64,000 nt of DNA from Tetrahymena elliotti 4EA (GCA_000231825.2 JH720313.1:616130-680129), one strand, 5' to 3'. Shown: positions 1 through 12,797, numbered from the stretch's first letter. Notes: a model not told the origin generated them from the sequence alone. Numbers and translations are program-made.

Positions 1-1138
1 TAACTTTTATTGAGTAAGATATTTAATAATCTTCGTAGAAATAAACTAAGTAACAAGTTACAATCAAATAGAACTAGCAAGAGCAATATTAGATTAAATT
101 TTTTACATTTTAAAATATAATTTCATATTATACTATATCGTTATTCAATAAAGGAGATATGTATACTAGGTTTTGACCCATAAGAATTTGTTGAAATATG
201 TTAATAGATAGAGGATTGTATAAGTCTTCATACTATAATTCACAACTCAAAAAGCATGTGTATATCAATAGCATACTAACAAAGGCTAAGAACTAAATTA
301 AATTGAAGAGAATTTAGTAAACATAGAAAAGTGACTGAATTAATCCAAAGAATGATTCAAAAAAAGTAATTATTTTTTTAAATAGAGTTTGCTTTTTTTG
401 GAAAATGAAAATGCTTAGGTAAATATTTTGAATGATTAAGTATTCTACTGAGAGAAATAATAATATTCCAATGTAAAAAGTAAGTATATAATTGTGTTTC
501 GCAGTAGTCACGATATAAAGGAATATCAGATGAACTTTGATTAATAAAAAGAGTTTTTTCATACTAAACCATTTGATTAAGAAATGATAGTATTTGTATC
601 TCAATAAATTATCATTATACTTTTGAGAATTATAATTTATCTCTATCCTACAAAATCTCAAAAATAAAATGTAGTCTTGCTAAAAAATAGATAGTATTAT
701 GTTTATTAAAATATATATCTGAATATTTTCTATTAAGTGCTACTCTTATTTCTTTTTGTAGTAGCTCCCGTTTTGAATTTACGTGAAAATTATTTAAACA
801 GTGTATAAAATAACAATCAATCTTAGGTTATTAGGAAAGTCATCAATTAATAGTAGAGTTATTAGTAGAGCAATAAATAAAAGTTCGGCAAAAAAGATGA
901 CTCCTATTAATACTTGATGCTTTAGTATTTACTTTAAACTAACTCTATAAGTATCTAGCATAAATCCATCTATTTAACTATAATTTTTAAATGTACCTGC
1001 CTATTGCATATTTAAAAATTCATCCATTTATTTATTTAGTTGAGTATTTAATTGTTTTGGTTTATATTATTTTTAATTGAAAAGTATCTTTTTTTTATCA
1101 AATTTTTATAAAATAAACACTCAAAGTAATCATGCTGA
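1..1138 (+). pseudogene. possible first, most decayed copy of a tandem degenerate gene family
   Basis: No intact gene is seen. The + strand has coding-like stretches in two frames. Frame 1 from position 1 is interrupted by about six TGA codons up to about 790. Frame 2 is open from an ATG at 530 to a TGA at 1136-1138 (202 residues) and holds a strongly hydrophobic stretch encoded near 730-790. In frame 1 the peptide around 559 (SYQ, then L-R-N-D) resembles the anchor peptide of the copies at 2,568 and 4,751, and the DNA shares the string TTTCATACTAAA with the 4.75 kb copy. The TGA density in frame 1 is about what chance would give, so coding ancestry here is only suggested. Function is unknown. 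Confidence 0.3.
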
Positions 1139-2099
1139 ATATCTATTAACCTTAAAGTAGAAAACTTAATTTTTTCTATACTAAATGATTATGATTACTT
1201 CTAATAGATAATTTTATTACTGAGCTAAGTGAGTAAAAAGTGATATATACTTCTATTTTTATCAGTCCTTATTTATATCTATGCAAATTTTATAAAATAT
1301 GTAAGATTTAATCAGAAATCTTTTTATTTTTCTTAAAGTTAAACTTTAAAATATTTTTTGTTACAGGATTGATTTTTGATTTAAAAATAGGCCATATCTT
1401 ATCTTGACCATGATTATTTAAGTATAAATTCAATGAAGAAATTTTCCTTAAAGAAATAAATATTATTTACATTTTTATCACAGATATTTATCTTTCTATT
1501 TGATTAAAAAAATTGCTTTAAAATTTTTACACTTTTTAAATTGAAAATTTACATAAAAATAAATTTTTATTGAATTAACTACTTTAATAAATTTTGCTAC
1601 ATTTTACATTAATCGTATGAAATATATTTAAACTTAAAGTTTTTATTTATTGGATATAAACTATTTTTATGGAGTAGGTGACTATTAAACTTCCCTTTTA
1701 AATATTAAACTATAAAACTATTATTGAACTATTTAAAACAGAAAAAATTTTGCAATAATAAATACATTTTCTGATTTTTGTAAGTTTTTTAGAATTCAAA
1801 TTTCATTAAGATCATAAGCAACTAATTAAGGATTTACTAATTGATATTATGAAATTTGTTTATAGAACACAATTAATTTTATAACTGCAATTTATGAGTT
1901 GTATTATTTTAAAATTTCTAAGACATCTTAATAATATGGCTGATTACATAAAGCCAAAATAAGATCGCAATCCTTTAGCGAAATCTTATTTTGGTCAGGT
2001 AAAGATATCTATCTTAGGCAGTCAATAATTTTGATTTATTGGTTAAGTTTAAAATGTTAAGCTTAATCTAATTGCTAAATTTAAACAGAAATGTGATTA
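1139..2099. other. AT-rich stretch with no recognised gene
   Basis: This lies between two putative decayed copies. It consists of A/T runs with frequent TGA in every frame, and I see no conserved motif, RNA gene or repeat. Confidence 0.5.
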
Positions 2100-3584
2100 G
2101 ATTTAGAGAGGAAATGCCCAAATATTTTACTAAGTTCTTTAGCCTTTAAGTCTATAAGATTTATCTTACAAAACCCATTTATATACTCTATACTTATTTA
2201 ACCAAAGAAATTAATTGAGAAAAAAGAGGGTTCTTAACTAAAAAGTTTAGTTAATTTCTTGAAATCATTTTTTTTTAAACGATAAGTAAAATTTAAAATG
2301 ATCCTACACTTAGCATTTAAATTTAGCAAATCTAGCTAATCCAAAGAATTTAGATCATAAGCTACATTTTGTTTGTAAATCCTTCTAATAAAGTAGAATT
2401 TACTAATCATAAAGAATAAGTTAATAGCACAAAAGATTATTTACATTATTATTAAATATATTGGCAACTCTTCAGTGAAAATGATAAAGGTGATTATGCT
2501 TACTGCAATAAAATATGATTGAGAAATGAAAAACTAAAACTGATTTCTCCTATTCTCTATGATCATTTCATATTAAAATAAGTCATAATTGTAGAGTGAA
2601 GAAAAAAAGGTAATCTTAAATCCCATATAAATTAAAGCTAATGAGCTGATATTCATAGGATTAAATAAAAATTTAACTTGTTGTTGTTGGAAGCAGTAAT
2701 ACTAAGTGACTTACTAGAAAGCTATCAATATCATAAGTGCATATACATAATATATACTATGTAGTATAAGATACATGCCAAAGTAGGCCTATACTATCTC
2801 TAATGCTACTTCAAATGCTGTTAACATTTATTATCTGAGAGATTATTGCTTTTAAAAGACAAACATGTTGAGATAGAATAAATGAATTAAAATACTTATT
2901 AATGTGTTTTTTATCAAGTATCCTAATATCACATAGAAGGCATAATTTTTTTCATCTAAAGTTACTAATGTTAAGTTCATTATTACAGATTTAAAAAAAT
3001 TGAAGAGGATCTTGAAAACAAATTTGGAAACTAAAAAATTGGTAAATCTTCTTATAACTACATCTTTATCTAATTTTTTGTTAATAAGCTCTTTCTATTC
3101 TAATTAGCAAAATCTTATCAACATAAGCCAATCTAGAGATAACGCAGAAAGAATTAAGGATACAATAGCAAATATAAGTGGTTTCCCTAACAAAGAGTTT
3201 GTTGATGTCTTATAATACATGCAACTCTGCAGAAAGTAAATAGAAAAAGAGGAAACTTAAAGAATTATAATTAGCACAAATTCATTTTGTTAGCTTTCAA
3301 GATAGTATAAAAGTAGTAGGGATATGAATTAGAAGCATTCAATAAATGCTAAAAGAACGAAAAAAATCTTGAATTTGATAATTGCTTTTATCGCATTTTT
3401 ATACTTGTCCTAGATAAATCCTTCTATTTAAAAGCAACCGAAGTAAGAGCCTTCCTTGTTCTAAACTACTGGATTCTAATTATTATTAGCATTCATTTTA
3501 GAAGGATAAGCTTTATTAATTATAGATTAATCGATATCTGACTTTAGCCAAATTTTAATTTTTAATTATCTATTTTTTAGTTGA
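2100..3584 (+). pseudogene. decayed copy of an unknown membrane-protein family (copy B)
   Basis: A single reading frame (codons starting at positions divisible by 3) runs from about 2,100 to the TGA at 3,582 with only three internal TGA codons, at 2520, 2541 and 2883. With UAR as Gln it reads as protein. An anchor peptide at 2,568 is ISYQNKSQLQSEE, followed by ILNPIQIKA and FIGLN. Downstream comes a Lys-rich helical part with NLINISQSRDNAERIKD (about 3,109), and a hydrophobic segment LNLIIAFIAFLYLS after the ATG at 3,324. It aligns residue by residue with the copy at 4.28-5.96 kb. Two of its TGAs face readable codons there: 2541 faces TAA (Gln). The last part, 2,886-3,584, is uninterrupted and could be a short live gene. 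No family is recognised. Confidence 0.5.
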
Positions 3585-4276
3585 CTTTCTTACTTGTAAC
3601 TAAAATTTTTAGTATATTTACCATAAATATTTGTTGTAATTTAATTTTGTAAACCAAACAAAATCTATCTATCAATCGATTTTGATTGCATTTATTCTAA
3701 TTAATTACACTCATTTGTTAAATATATACCAGAAGACTGCCAATTTTTGATTTAATCTAATAATTATTTTTAGTAACATTAAAATATAAATTCAAGGAAC
3801 CTATCTAGTCAGGGTGATTCTTAATCATTTATTTATAAATAATTTTCTAAAATTTTTAAAATTAAAATAAAACAAATATTTAAAATAAAAAAACAAACAA
3901 AGAAAATTAATTTATTAGATATAATTTAAAAATAAAGACATATAATTGACATAAGCTTATATTATATTTTCAAATATCATATAGATCATAAACAATACTA
4001 GAAGGATTAATCTTTTAAAAGAATGAAAGATACTTGTTGAATGTAACTAAATTGAGAATTATGTTTTCCACATTAAATTACCTCAAGAAATTTTGTAAAT
4101 TGACATGAATATTTTGTTTGTGAAGAATTAAAAGAAGATCAGAGTCTTTCACATTAAATTTTACTTAATCTATTATTTATACTTATCTCAGGCAAGAAAG
4201 TATTTTTGAGATTATTATCTAATCAATTGAATATTCTTCTTGATCAATCTATTAAAGTTTTACTGAAAAAAATGAT
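3585..4276. other. AT-rich spacer, no gene seen
   Basis: This spacer lies between copies B and C of the degenerate family. Long A/T runs dominate, and no conserved protein, RNA gene or clear repeat boundary is visible. Confidence 0.5.
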
Positions 4277-5956
4277 GATTTTTGAATGAAATATCCAAAG
4301 AATTCACTAATCTCTTCTGATTTTAAATCAAATATATTCATTCTATAGAAATTATTAACTGATTCAATGTTGATTTGATTTTCAAAATTTATTGACAAAA
4401 ATTATGTTTTTAAATTTTAATCTAAAAAACTTAATAATTTTTAAAAATCACCTTTTTTGAGTTTGCTATTGAAGTTTATATTTAATCTACAATTGGAGTT
4501 AGATTTTACCTATTAAAATTATTCTATAGCACTAAAATTATATTATCTGCAAGATTTGATCATTTTGATAATTAAAATCAATTTTATTGTTGAAAAAGCT
4601 CCTGTAAAATATGCTAGAATTAATAGTAGTTTTACTAATTACCAAGGGAACACACTCTCAAATAAGTAAAATGTCTAGAGATAAATTCCTATTATGTAGA
4701 GATTAGCAAAAAAAAAAATAAACTAATTTTTTTTATTCTATAATAGCATTTCATACTAAAATAAATCTAGGTTATAAAGAGAGGAAAGATAAGATATCTT
4801 AAAACCCATAAATACTAAAGCAAAGAAAGATTAGTTCATTGGATTAAATCTAAATACAGTTTAAAATGCAGTAAAGTAGTAAGAAATAAACTGAACAGCA
4901 ATCATCAATGCAAAAACAAACTACATTAAGAAAAGTAAGTAAATGCAAACAGCTTGAAGACAATAAGAATGGCACACTTCAATCAATATCTCAAAAACTG
5001 TTAAAGTTTTTTAGAAAGCAGTTTATTTTACAGAGAAAATAAAAAGTCTTAAGTATTGATACTAGAGGAAAATATTAACTATCATGTTTAATAAAATATA
5101 TGCTAGCATAAAATAAAACTCCTTATCCACTTTATTATGCAAGACAATTAATGTATTATAAAGCACTGACTTAACGAAAACAAAGAATATTTTCTTAATA
5201 AACCTTCCAACAAGCTTGTAAATAAACTTCTAAGTTATTATAACCTTTTCAGTTTTATCAACTTGTTATGATTTTTCAATTTAACTAAATCTGACTAAAA
5301 GAAAGGTATCTTATGATAAGATAGAAAGTATTAAATTAAGAATCATAAAAGCAAAGATATTTCCTATCATAGACTTATTTTGTTTATAATAAGATAAATT
5401 CTATTAGAAATAAATTAGACTTTAAAGGGCTAATATAGAAGCTATCGCAGTGAAGGCATTAAAATCTGTAAAGTAGAAAAATATAATAGCAGAAGAACTT
5501 ATCAAGAAATCTAAAATGTCCATGAAATAAAATAAACTTTAGCATTCACATATCTAAATCATTACTTCTCTATATTTAGTAAAAGCATATCCCTCTATCA
5601 AAAAAGAGTTAAAGTAAGTACCAATGCCAAATCCCTATTGTTGCACTATGTTTTGGTTTTAGTTTGCAATCATTTTTTTAATATTTTTTTTTGTAATTTA
5701 AAAAACTTTTTTACTTTAAATAGAAATTACTAATATCAACGAAATCCTATTTTTTAATAATATACACATCTCTATAATTAAAAGTAAAATAGACAATTAA
5801 TTGTTAAAGAAAATTATGTAAACAACAAGTCCAATTTTTTTTCTAATTAAACTGATTATTTTATTAAGCTTTTTATAAATTTAAATAAAGACCTTTAAAA
5901 AAATACTCTCAATAGATATTCTGGTGAAGAAAAATACTTTCAGTTTAGTTTTTTGA
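4277..5956 (+). pseudogene. decayed copy of an unknown membrane-protein family (copy C)
   Basis: One frame (codon starts 2 mod 3) is coding-like for about 560 codons with four TGAs, at 4376, 4892, 4955 and 5057. It contains IVEKAPVKYARINSSFTNYQ near 4,600, the anchor ISYQNKSRLQREE at 4,751, then ILKPINTKA and FIGLNLN. From the ATG at 5,084 to the TGA at 5,954 it is uninterrupted (290 residues), with a Lys-rich region and a hydrophobic span FAIIFLIFFFV near 5,670. It matches copy B with an almost constant offset of 2,174-2,183 nt. The TGA at 4376 faces TAA (Gln) at 2,199 in B, and the TGA at 4892 faces TAG (Gln) at 2,715. The 290-residue part could still be translated. Function is unknown. Confidence 0.55.
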
Positions 5957-7159
5957 TAAAATTATTTAAATAAATATGGCTTTAAATGTAAAGAAAATGC
6001 TTATCTCATCTTTAAATTATGAGAATTTGATAGAAAAAACAAAATTTTTCCTTTGAGTTTAAAAGGTGGGGTGGATATTTATATATTTTTGCTATCATGA
6101 ATACAAAGTTAAAAATTTAAGTAAAGAAATATTGATCTTTTAAAACAATATGAATGAATTTTAATAATACTTTCTTTCTAAAATTATTAAAACCATTTAT
6201 TTTTGTTTTAATAAATATTTAGATTATTTTCTTATTTAAAAAATGAAGAAGAGAAGAATTACTGGTAACACTATTAATCTGTCATTAATTAAATAATATA
6301 ATAAACAAAGTCTTTCTATAACATCTTAAGTTTATTAACAATATGAATGGTATCTAAGAATTTTTGTTATTCACTTAAACTTATTATTTATCTAAGTTTA
6401 TCTATTAAGAAATTTTACATCTAGAGTAAATGAATATGTGGATAAAATGGATAATACTTTTCAATCTTTGAATCTTTGGAAGATTTACAAAAAAACCTTT
6501 TAGAAAATAACTAATTTAATTAGCAATTGAAGAAGATTATTGGTAATACTAAATAAAAAATCATAAAAGAATAGAAAAAATAACTAATTCATGCATTAAA
6601 ATAGTTGAAAGTTTTTTAGAATAAAAGAAAATAATCAAATTCTTATCCCTCAACTTCATGTATTTTATGTTATTATTGATTAATATTACTAATAAGATTA
6701 CAATATTATTCATAATATATTTTTTACTTTTCAGATTAATTATTTGCATGTTCAATTAATTTATCAAAGTTGATGATTAAATTGCGAAATTTTTTCTTCT
6801 CTTTCTTTTTTCATTTTTTCTTTATTAAAAATGTAAATTAGAATTAGTTCAATTTTTTTAATAGAGCATAAAACATAATTAATAAAAGATTTTTTTAAAA
6901 GATTTGTTTATAAAAGAAGTAAATAGAGTAAGATTAAATATAATATACTAATATTTTAACTATTAATTTTATAAAATTATATTGTTTAAGATTTGTAATT
7001 TAATATCACAAATATATTTCATATAAATCTAGTAAAATCATAGCACTATTAATTGGTTAATACTGGGAAATAAGTTTATAATAGGCTACAGTGTTTATCA
7101 TTATCTTTTTGTAGCTGTTTTCACATAAAATCTAATTTAATTATTCAAAGTATTTTTCA
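5957..7159. other. AT-rich stretch with no recognised gene
   Basis: This lies downstream of copy C. There are poly-A/T runs and short chance frames on both strands, for example 6,561-6,755 on the - strand, but no conserved motif or repeat. Confidence 0.5.
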
Positions 7160-8760
7160 TTACTAAAATATTTAATTAAATTTGAGTTATTAATATTGCA
7201 TCTGACGTGGTCTTCATAAGAAATGCTCTTAAGGGAGTTAAAAAGGAATTACTTAGCTTAAATCTTATCAACAATCTATTTATTTGAAATCCGAGGGAGA
7301 ATTTAAATTTAAATTGATGAAGAATTTAGCAAAAGTTGATTAAACACTTTATTCAAACAAGCAACTTTAAAACTGTAAATTTCTAAAATGCTATAGCTAA
7401 GAATTTTTGTTACTTAAAATTAGTAGGTTAAAGATAATTAGAATTACTGAGAATCTATTTTAAAGTAATTTTCAATCAAAGGCCAATCTCTTTCTTCTAG
7501 TTTTTGTTGAGAAAATATTTCTAGCTTCATTTTTTTAGAAGATACATTTCGTTCTTAAAGTTATGAAATTTTATCGACAAAGTAGGATTTATCTTGGCTG
7601 TATAAATTTTTAATTTGTTTCATTTTAAAAGGGATAGTTATGATGGTTATTATAAGTATTATTACCTGAATAATTATGAGATATTCAGGAAATATTGTTG
7701 TTGAGTTATAAAAGATTAAAATAATGTTAACTATAAAATAAATTTGAGCTATACCAAACTAAATAATGTTAAAGACATTATTAAATATCATTTCAACCTA
7801 GAAAATATCTTGATTATAAAGAGTAGAAATAAATGTTAGCTTTTAGCCAAATACAAAGTAATGAATTAAATCAACCCTCAATTAATCAAAGAATAACTAG
7901 TGTTCTAACTAGCACTTAATAATTGTGATATATAGTAAAATTATACAAATAGCTGCAATTCTCAATTCTGGTAAGTAAATTGTAGCTATTAAGTAGCTAA
8001 GCGATTATCCAAATTAAAATTTTAATTCAAATAAAATTAACAAATCATATTCAAAAGTGAGCTGTTTTTAGAATACAAAGGTCTTTACATAGAAGTGATT
8101 ATAGAATAAGTAGAGAGTAGTAGAGAAAGCAAAGTTATAAATAAGTATGTTCTCGTTAATATTCATTTCATTCTTTTAGTTTAATATTAAAAAGCCTAAA
8201 TGAATAAAGCACTTTATTGCCAAGTAGAATCTTCTTAAAGTATGCCATTTAACCAAATTATTATATGAGCATTAAAGAATACTCAATTAAATTTTTTTAT
8301 ATTCAAATATAGTAACCTATTTTATTTATTCTTTACAGTTTTTATAAAAGAGAATAAAGTCAACTTGAAGAACACTAAGTAAAAAATGTTTAAAAAAGAG
8401 TTTTATTATAATTTTTTTGCTATTTGTATCTGGCTTTTTCAAAGATAATTTAAAGCTAATTATATTTAAAACAGTGTATAAAACTTAACTAGCTACAGAT
8501 ACAATAAATAAAATAGAAAGTGGATGGACTACTAAAGCATAAATTATCAAGGCTAATGAAGAAAGTATCTCTATAATAAATAAGAATGAAAATTGTTAGC
8601 TCATTTTTGAAATCTGTTTTAACGTTATTTAATACTTATCTTGTAAGAACGCTTCATTTTTGTTTAAGCTAGTGTGCAGTAACTCGATCTACTAATTATT
8701 CACATTATTTTGTTGATCGTTTAACATAATTTTTCAACTTGTGTTTGCTTAACTTTTTCT
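7160..8760 (+). pseudogene. possible fourth decayed family copy (copy E)
   Basis: Coding-like peptides occur in one + frame, interrupted by many TGAs. The peptide ISFQPRKYLDYKEQKQ at 7,788 matches the anchor peptide of copies B and C in spacing and several residues. The DNA there (GATTATAAAGAGTAGAAAT) is close to the copy C sequence about 3.04 kb upstream. Further blocks read SQEMLLRELKRNYLAQIL near 7,220 and, in another frame, a hydrophobic FIIIFLLFVSGFF near 8,400 followed by a polar tail. TGA frequency is near chance, so it is heavily degraded if it is a gene relic at all. Confidence 0.3.
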
Positions 8761-9695
8761 TACCCTTTTGTAAATCTAATATGAATTTTTTTTACAATTT
8801 TTGTTTAATTATTTGTTTTTTTGAAAAAAATATTTATATTTGATTTTCTTTTTGATTAATTAGAAGGGATTCATTCTATAGTTTTAATAAATTCAACTTT
8901 TAATTAATATACAAATATTTATCAAAAAGTAAAATAACTCAGTAAGTCCACACTACAAAATCAATAGTCTGTAAAAGAATTATCTTAATTAATAAATATA
9001 CTTTCATATTTGCAATAGATAAAAAATAACAAAATAATTGAATAGACAGATTCTTTGTTTAACGTTCAACTTTATTATTATTGTTGATTTAAAAATTTTT
9101 GCGTTATTTCAAATATTACTCAAATAAATGTAATAAATTTTTTTGAATTTGATCTAATTTTACTTAATTTGTTAAAAATCATTCGCTTTTTTGATTAGAA
9201 AAGAGGATGGATAATATTTATAACACAAAGTAATTCATTAAATAATTATATATTAACAAACTAAATACGACACATTCCCATAAAAAAATAAAATTATTGA
9301 GCTAATAAGCATCCTTCATAAATTTTTAAACACAAAATCTGTGGTTTACAAATTTTTTAAATAAAGTGATGATGAACAAAATAAATTAAGATTATCCAAA
9401 TTACAATTTTAAGAAATAAAAGTGAATATCATTATCTCATCATATTATAAATTTATTTAACAAGCATATGCATCACCATACGTCAATATCTTTCCAGATA
9501 AATATTGTTAACCAAAAATTTTGAGAATTCAAAATGATAAAGAGTCATCTAAGTAAATATGCAAAATTGAATTAGAATACTGAGAAGTAAGTAATATTGA
9601 TTGATTGATAAATTTTAAACACAAATAGGATAACAAAATTTATAGACAAAAAATATCTTTAATTTATTTGTAATTTGAATATTTTTTTATTTTAC
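8761..9695. other. AT-rich 3' flank of the DCAF11-like gene
   Basis: No gene is seen. The right part is presumably 3' untranslated sequence of the leftward gene that ends at 9,696. Confidence 0.5.
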
Positions 9696-12273
9696 TCAAT
9701 TTTAGCTATCTTCATCTTCTAAATTTTAATTATTTGATTACGAATCTTATTAATCATTCTCGTTACTTTAATTAGATTCTCCTAAGCCAGCTTTTTCAGA
9801 ATCTTCATCATCCACATCTTCATAATAATCCTCATCATCTTCATCACCTTCTTCTACTTAACCTGATTATGAATCTTCATCTTCGTAATCCCATCTATAA
9901 TTTTCAAATTATGATTATCTTCTACCAGAAGATTCATCATTAGATTCATCTTCAATTTAATTTTCCTTTTCTAACTCCTCTAGCTCTTAAAAATAAAGAT
10001 CATTATTAAACCACTTAAAAATCTTTCCATCCAAATTAGTTGTAATAATTTCCATTTTTTAAGGGTGCCAAGCTGCATCTCTAACAGGACTTTTTTCCAT
10101 ATCATTTAAAATACCAGATGTATAAGAATTTTTTTCATCTTAATAGCTTAATTACTGAGTAGTGTTAGATAAAATATCATATAAGAAAACCTTTCCACAA
10201 TAACTTGCTGTATAAATATATCTTCTATCAGTAGGGCCTAAAGGAGAAAAGTGACATCTCATGAGTGTTTTTCCTACTTTATGTCCTCGAAAAGTCTAGA
10301 CTGAGTTATCAAAATTTTACTCCTATGTAAGATTTCTGATTTGTAAAATTTCTTTGTCAGACATAGCCCCATATCTAATAAATAAAAATAAAGATTAAAA
10401 ATAGCAAACGATATTTTCATAATATTTAAAACTTGAAGTGAGAAAAAAATAAATAATAATCAAATATAAAAGTAAACTATTTAATTTCTCTTTTTAAAAG
10501 TTATTTTAATATGTTTCTTTTATTTGTATTAGGTTATTAACCTTCTCTTATCTCACTAAACATTTTTTTCAGGTAAAATATGTAAGATAAGATTTTAATT
10601 GGATATTTAATCAAACAATTAATTTGTCAATTAACAAGAAAAAGTTAAGCTGATTTGGATTAGATATTTTTCTAACATAAATCAACTTATTTAAGTGAGT
10701 TACTTATTGACTTCTTTGACATTTATTAATTTTTTATAGGATAGATAATTGATCTGATTTTTTATTTTTATAAAATTACCTGTAGTCATAGCTCTTTTTT
10801 ACTCTATTTTTTCCAGAAGAAGAAGTTACACTTTTTCTTAAATCCCAAAGTTTTACACATTAATCTTTACCATTAGAAGCTACATAGTAATTATCTTATC
10901 TAGAGTCTACATGAGTTACACCTGCAACATGACCAAGTAATTCACCAGCAGATTATCCATTCGATCCTAATGCTCTGGTGTCCCTAAGTAATAAAAAGAA
11001 GGAATTAATATGAATTAGTTAATAATCAATCTTTGATCAATTTACCAAATTTTGACTGATCTGTCATCTGAACCAGATATAAAGACTGATGAGTTTTACT
11101 TATCTACAAATGCAATAGAATTTATATCATTATCATGAGCAAGAATACTATCTTAGACTCTTTCTCTCTAAACGTCAAACATTTTGATTTAGGCTTTACC
11201 TGAAGAAGTTTAACCAGAAGAAGCTAATATTTTGGTATCGTCACCAGAATATTTACAACTAAAAAACCTAAGTGAGTAGTGTGAATATTAGTCTTCATCT
11301 TCATCACCATCACTCATATTATAAAAATTATTATACTTTCCAGTTTAAATGTCAAAAATAGAAATAAAAGGGTTAAGTGAGCAGTGAATTAAATATCTTC
11401 CATTTGAACTTAAGTCACTATCTGTAATTGTCCATGTAATATTTCTAGGATAGAGTACTTTACCTCTTTTATACTCTCCATCATCTTAACAAAAATTATA
11501 AGTGAAGAGTTCCTCCTTTATGATTTAAGAAAATAATGATCTTTAATTAAAAAATAGAGAATGAATGCATTCAACTTTAAATTAAAAATTGTTTAATTCT
11601 GGAAATTTTACAGAATAATTCTTAAAAATTAATCACCAAAGTTACAATACGTACATACATACATATATAAATTCATTGATTCATAAAAATAAAAAAAATC
11701 TTATTTGCCCTAATCCTGAATTTAATAATTTACTTGTGTAGTGATGAGAAGTTAGTTTCCATCTTAGCTGAACAAAATGTTGTAAACAGGGTTACTCAAC
11801 TCGTCTATTTTTTTTCTCTGATATTTTAATATGATTTGCATAAATAAAAAATCTATTATTATTAAAATCAAGGGAACAAAATGAGTTACCTTGTTTGGAA
11901 TCATATTTTCCATAACCTTAGAATGATAATTATATGATGGGGGGAGTTCTAAATGAGGTGCATTGTATTCATATTAGTTAAAAACAGTTTTAGATGTAAG
12001 ATATTTTAATCTTCTATTATAGTCCTAGTAGTGACTCTTTTGCTTTTTGTAAATTTATCTCTTGATTTTAGCTTCATAAAGATTATTTGTAAATATCATG
12101 TAGTTCTCATTTTCTTCATCCTATTATATTGTATAAGGTTTTCTGCTAGGTTTTTTTTATGCTTATCTTTGGGATTATGATGATTGTTATCTAAGATATA
12201 AGTTATATATACTTTAAAATCTTTCCTCACTTTCTTCATCACTTCCAACACTTACACCATTTTAATTACCCAT
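9696..12273 (-). CDS. DCAF11: DCAF11/WDR23-like WD40 substrate receptor of CUL4-DDB1 ubiquitin ligase
   Basis: This is a WD40 beta-propeller protein of roughly 630 residues in about six exons; ATG at 12,271-12,273, TGA at 9,696-9,698. The N-terminal part is polar and basic. The propeller follows (NPVYNILFSQDG, then WTITDSDLSSNGRYL). Two blades end in WDxR boxes, KIWDTR (split by an intron near 10,985-11,045) and VKLWDLRK. In the family such Arg-containing DWD boxes bind DDB1. After a 400-nt intron come FRGHKVGKTLMRCHFSP, RYIYTASYCGKVFLYDI and a last blade, then a C-terminal tail of about 80 residues rich in Asp, Glu, Ser and Gln. Order and blade sequences fit DCAF11 rather than a generic WD40 protein. 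In animals DCAF11 recruits substrates such as Nrf2-type factors and SLBP; targets in ciliates are unknown. It is transcribed away from the kinase gene at 12,798. Confidence 0.85.
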
Positions 12274-12797
12274 TTTAAATTTCAATCAATCTAAAATTTA
12301 TTTTGTAGAATAAAGCTTTAATATTTATGATTTTTTTTATTCTGATAAAGAATTTACTTAATAAAGTATAATATCTGAGGAGGTTTTTTGATATTATCAG
12401 ATAGAATAATAAAATCAATAATATCAATTATGAATCTTATTTAAAAAGGGTAAGCTGGATTCCATTCGATTCCAGAAAATTTCTATTTTATCAATAAGAA
12501 TATTAATAGAATATATAAACAAAGTAACAATATTCATCTTATTCTGTTTAAATATATTCTTCTTTTCTATTTAATTTTTCTATTAAATTTATGAAATCAT
12601 TTAAAATTATTATTTTAATGAAAAACGCTTCTTATAACTACATTTCTAGTTCTTAATATTTTATGTTGACTGATTAATTGATAGATAATAAATTTATTGA
12701 AAATTTAATTTCTTTTATTGTTTTGGTTTTTTAACATGTGTTATTATAATATTTTGGTTAAAAATTTGATTCTTCAATTAATTTAGTTTTTTTTGAG
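12274..12797. promoter_or_regulatory. shared upstream region of two divergent genes
   Basis: These 524 nt separate the start codons of the leftward DCAF11-like gene and the rightward kinase gene, so both promoters and 5' leaders should lie here. The sequence is A/T runs; no specific element is recognisable. Confidence 0.4.

Noticed and set aside
314..661. Open - strand frame of 115 codons with hydrophobic segments
   Set aside because: It is antisense to coding-like + strand sequence, its Ile/Phe/Lys/Tyr composition is that of random A/T DNA, and no motif is seen.
4277..5956. UGA as a general sense codon
   Set aside because: NAA30, VPS18, CK1, the lipases and the Der-type GTPase all terminate at TGA at the family-expected C terminus, so UGA is a stop; the internal TGAs of the array are better read as decay.
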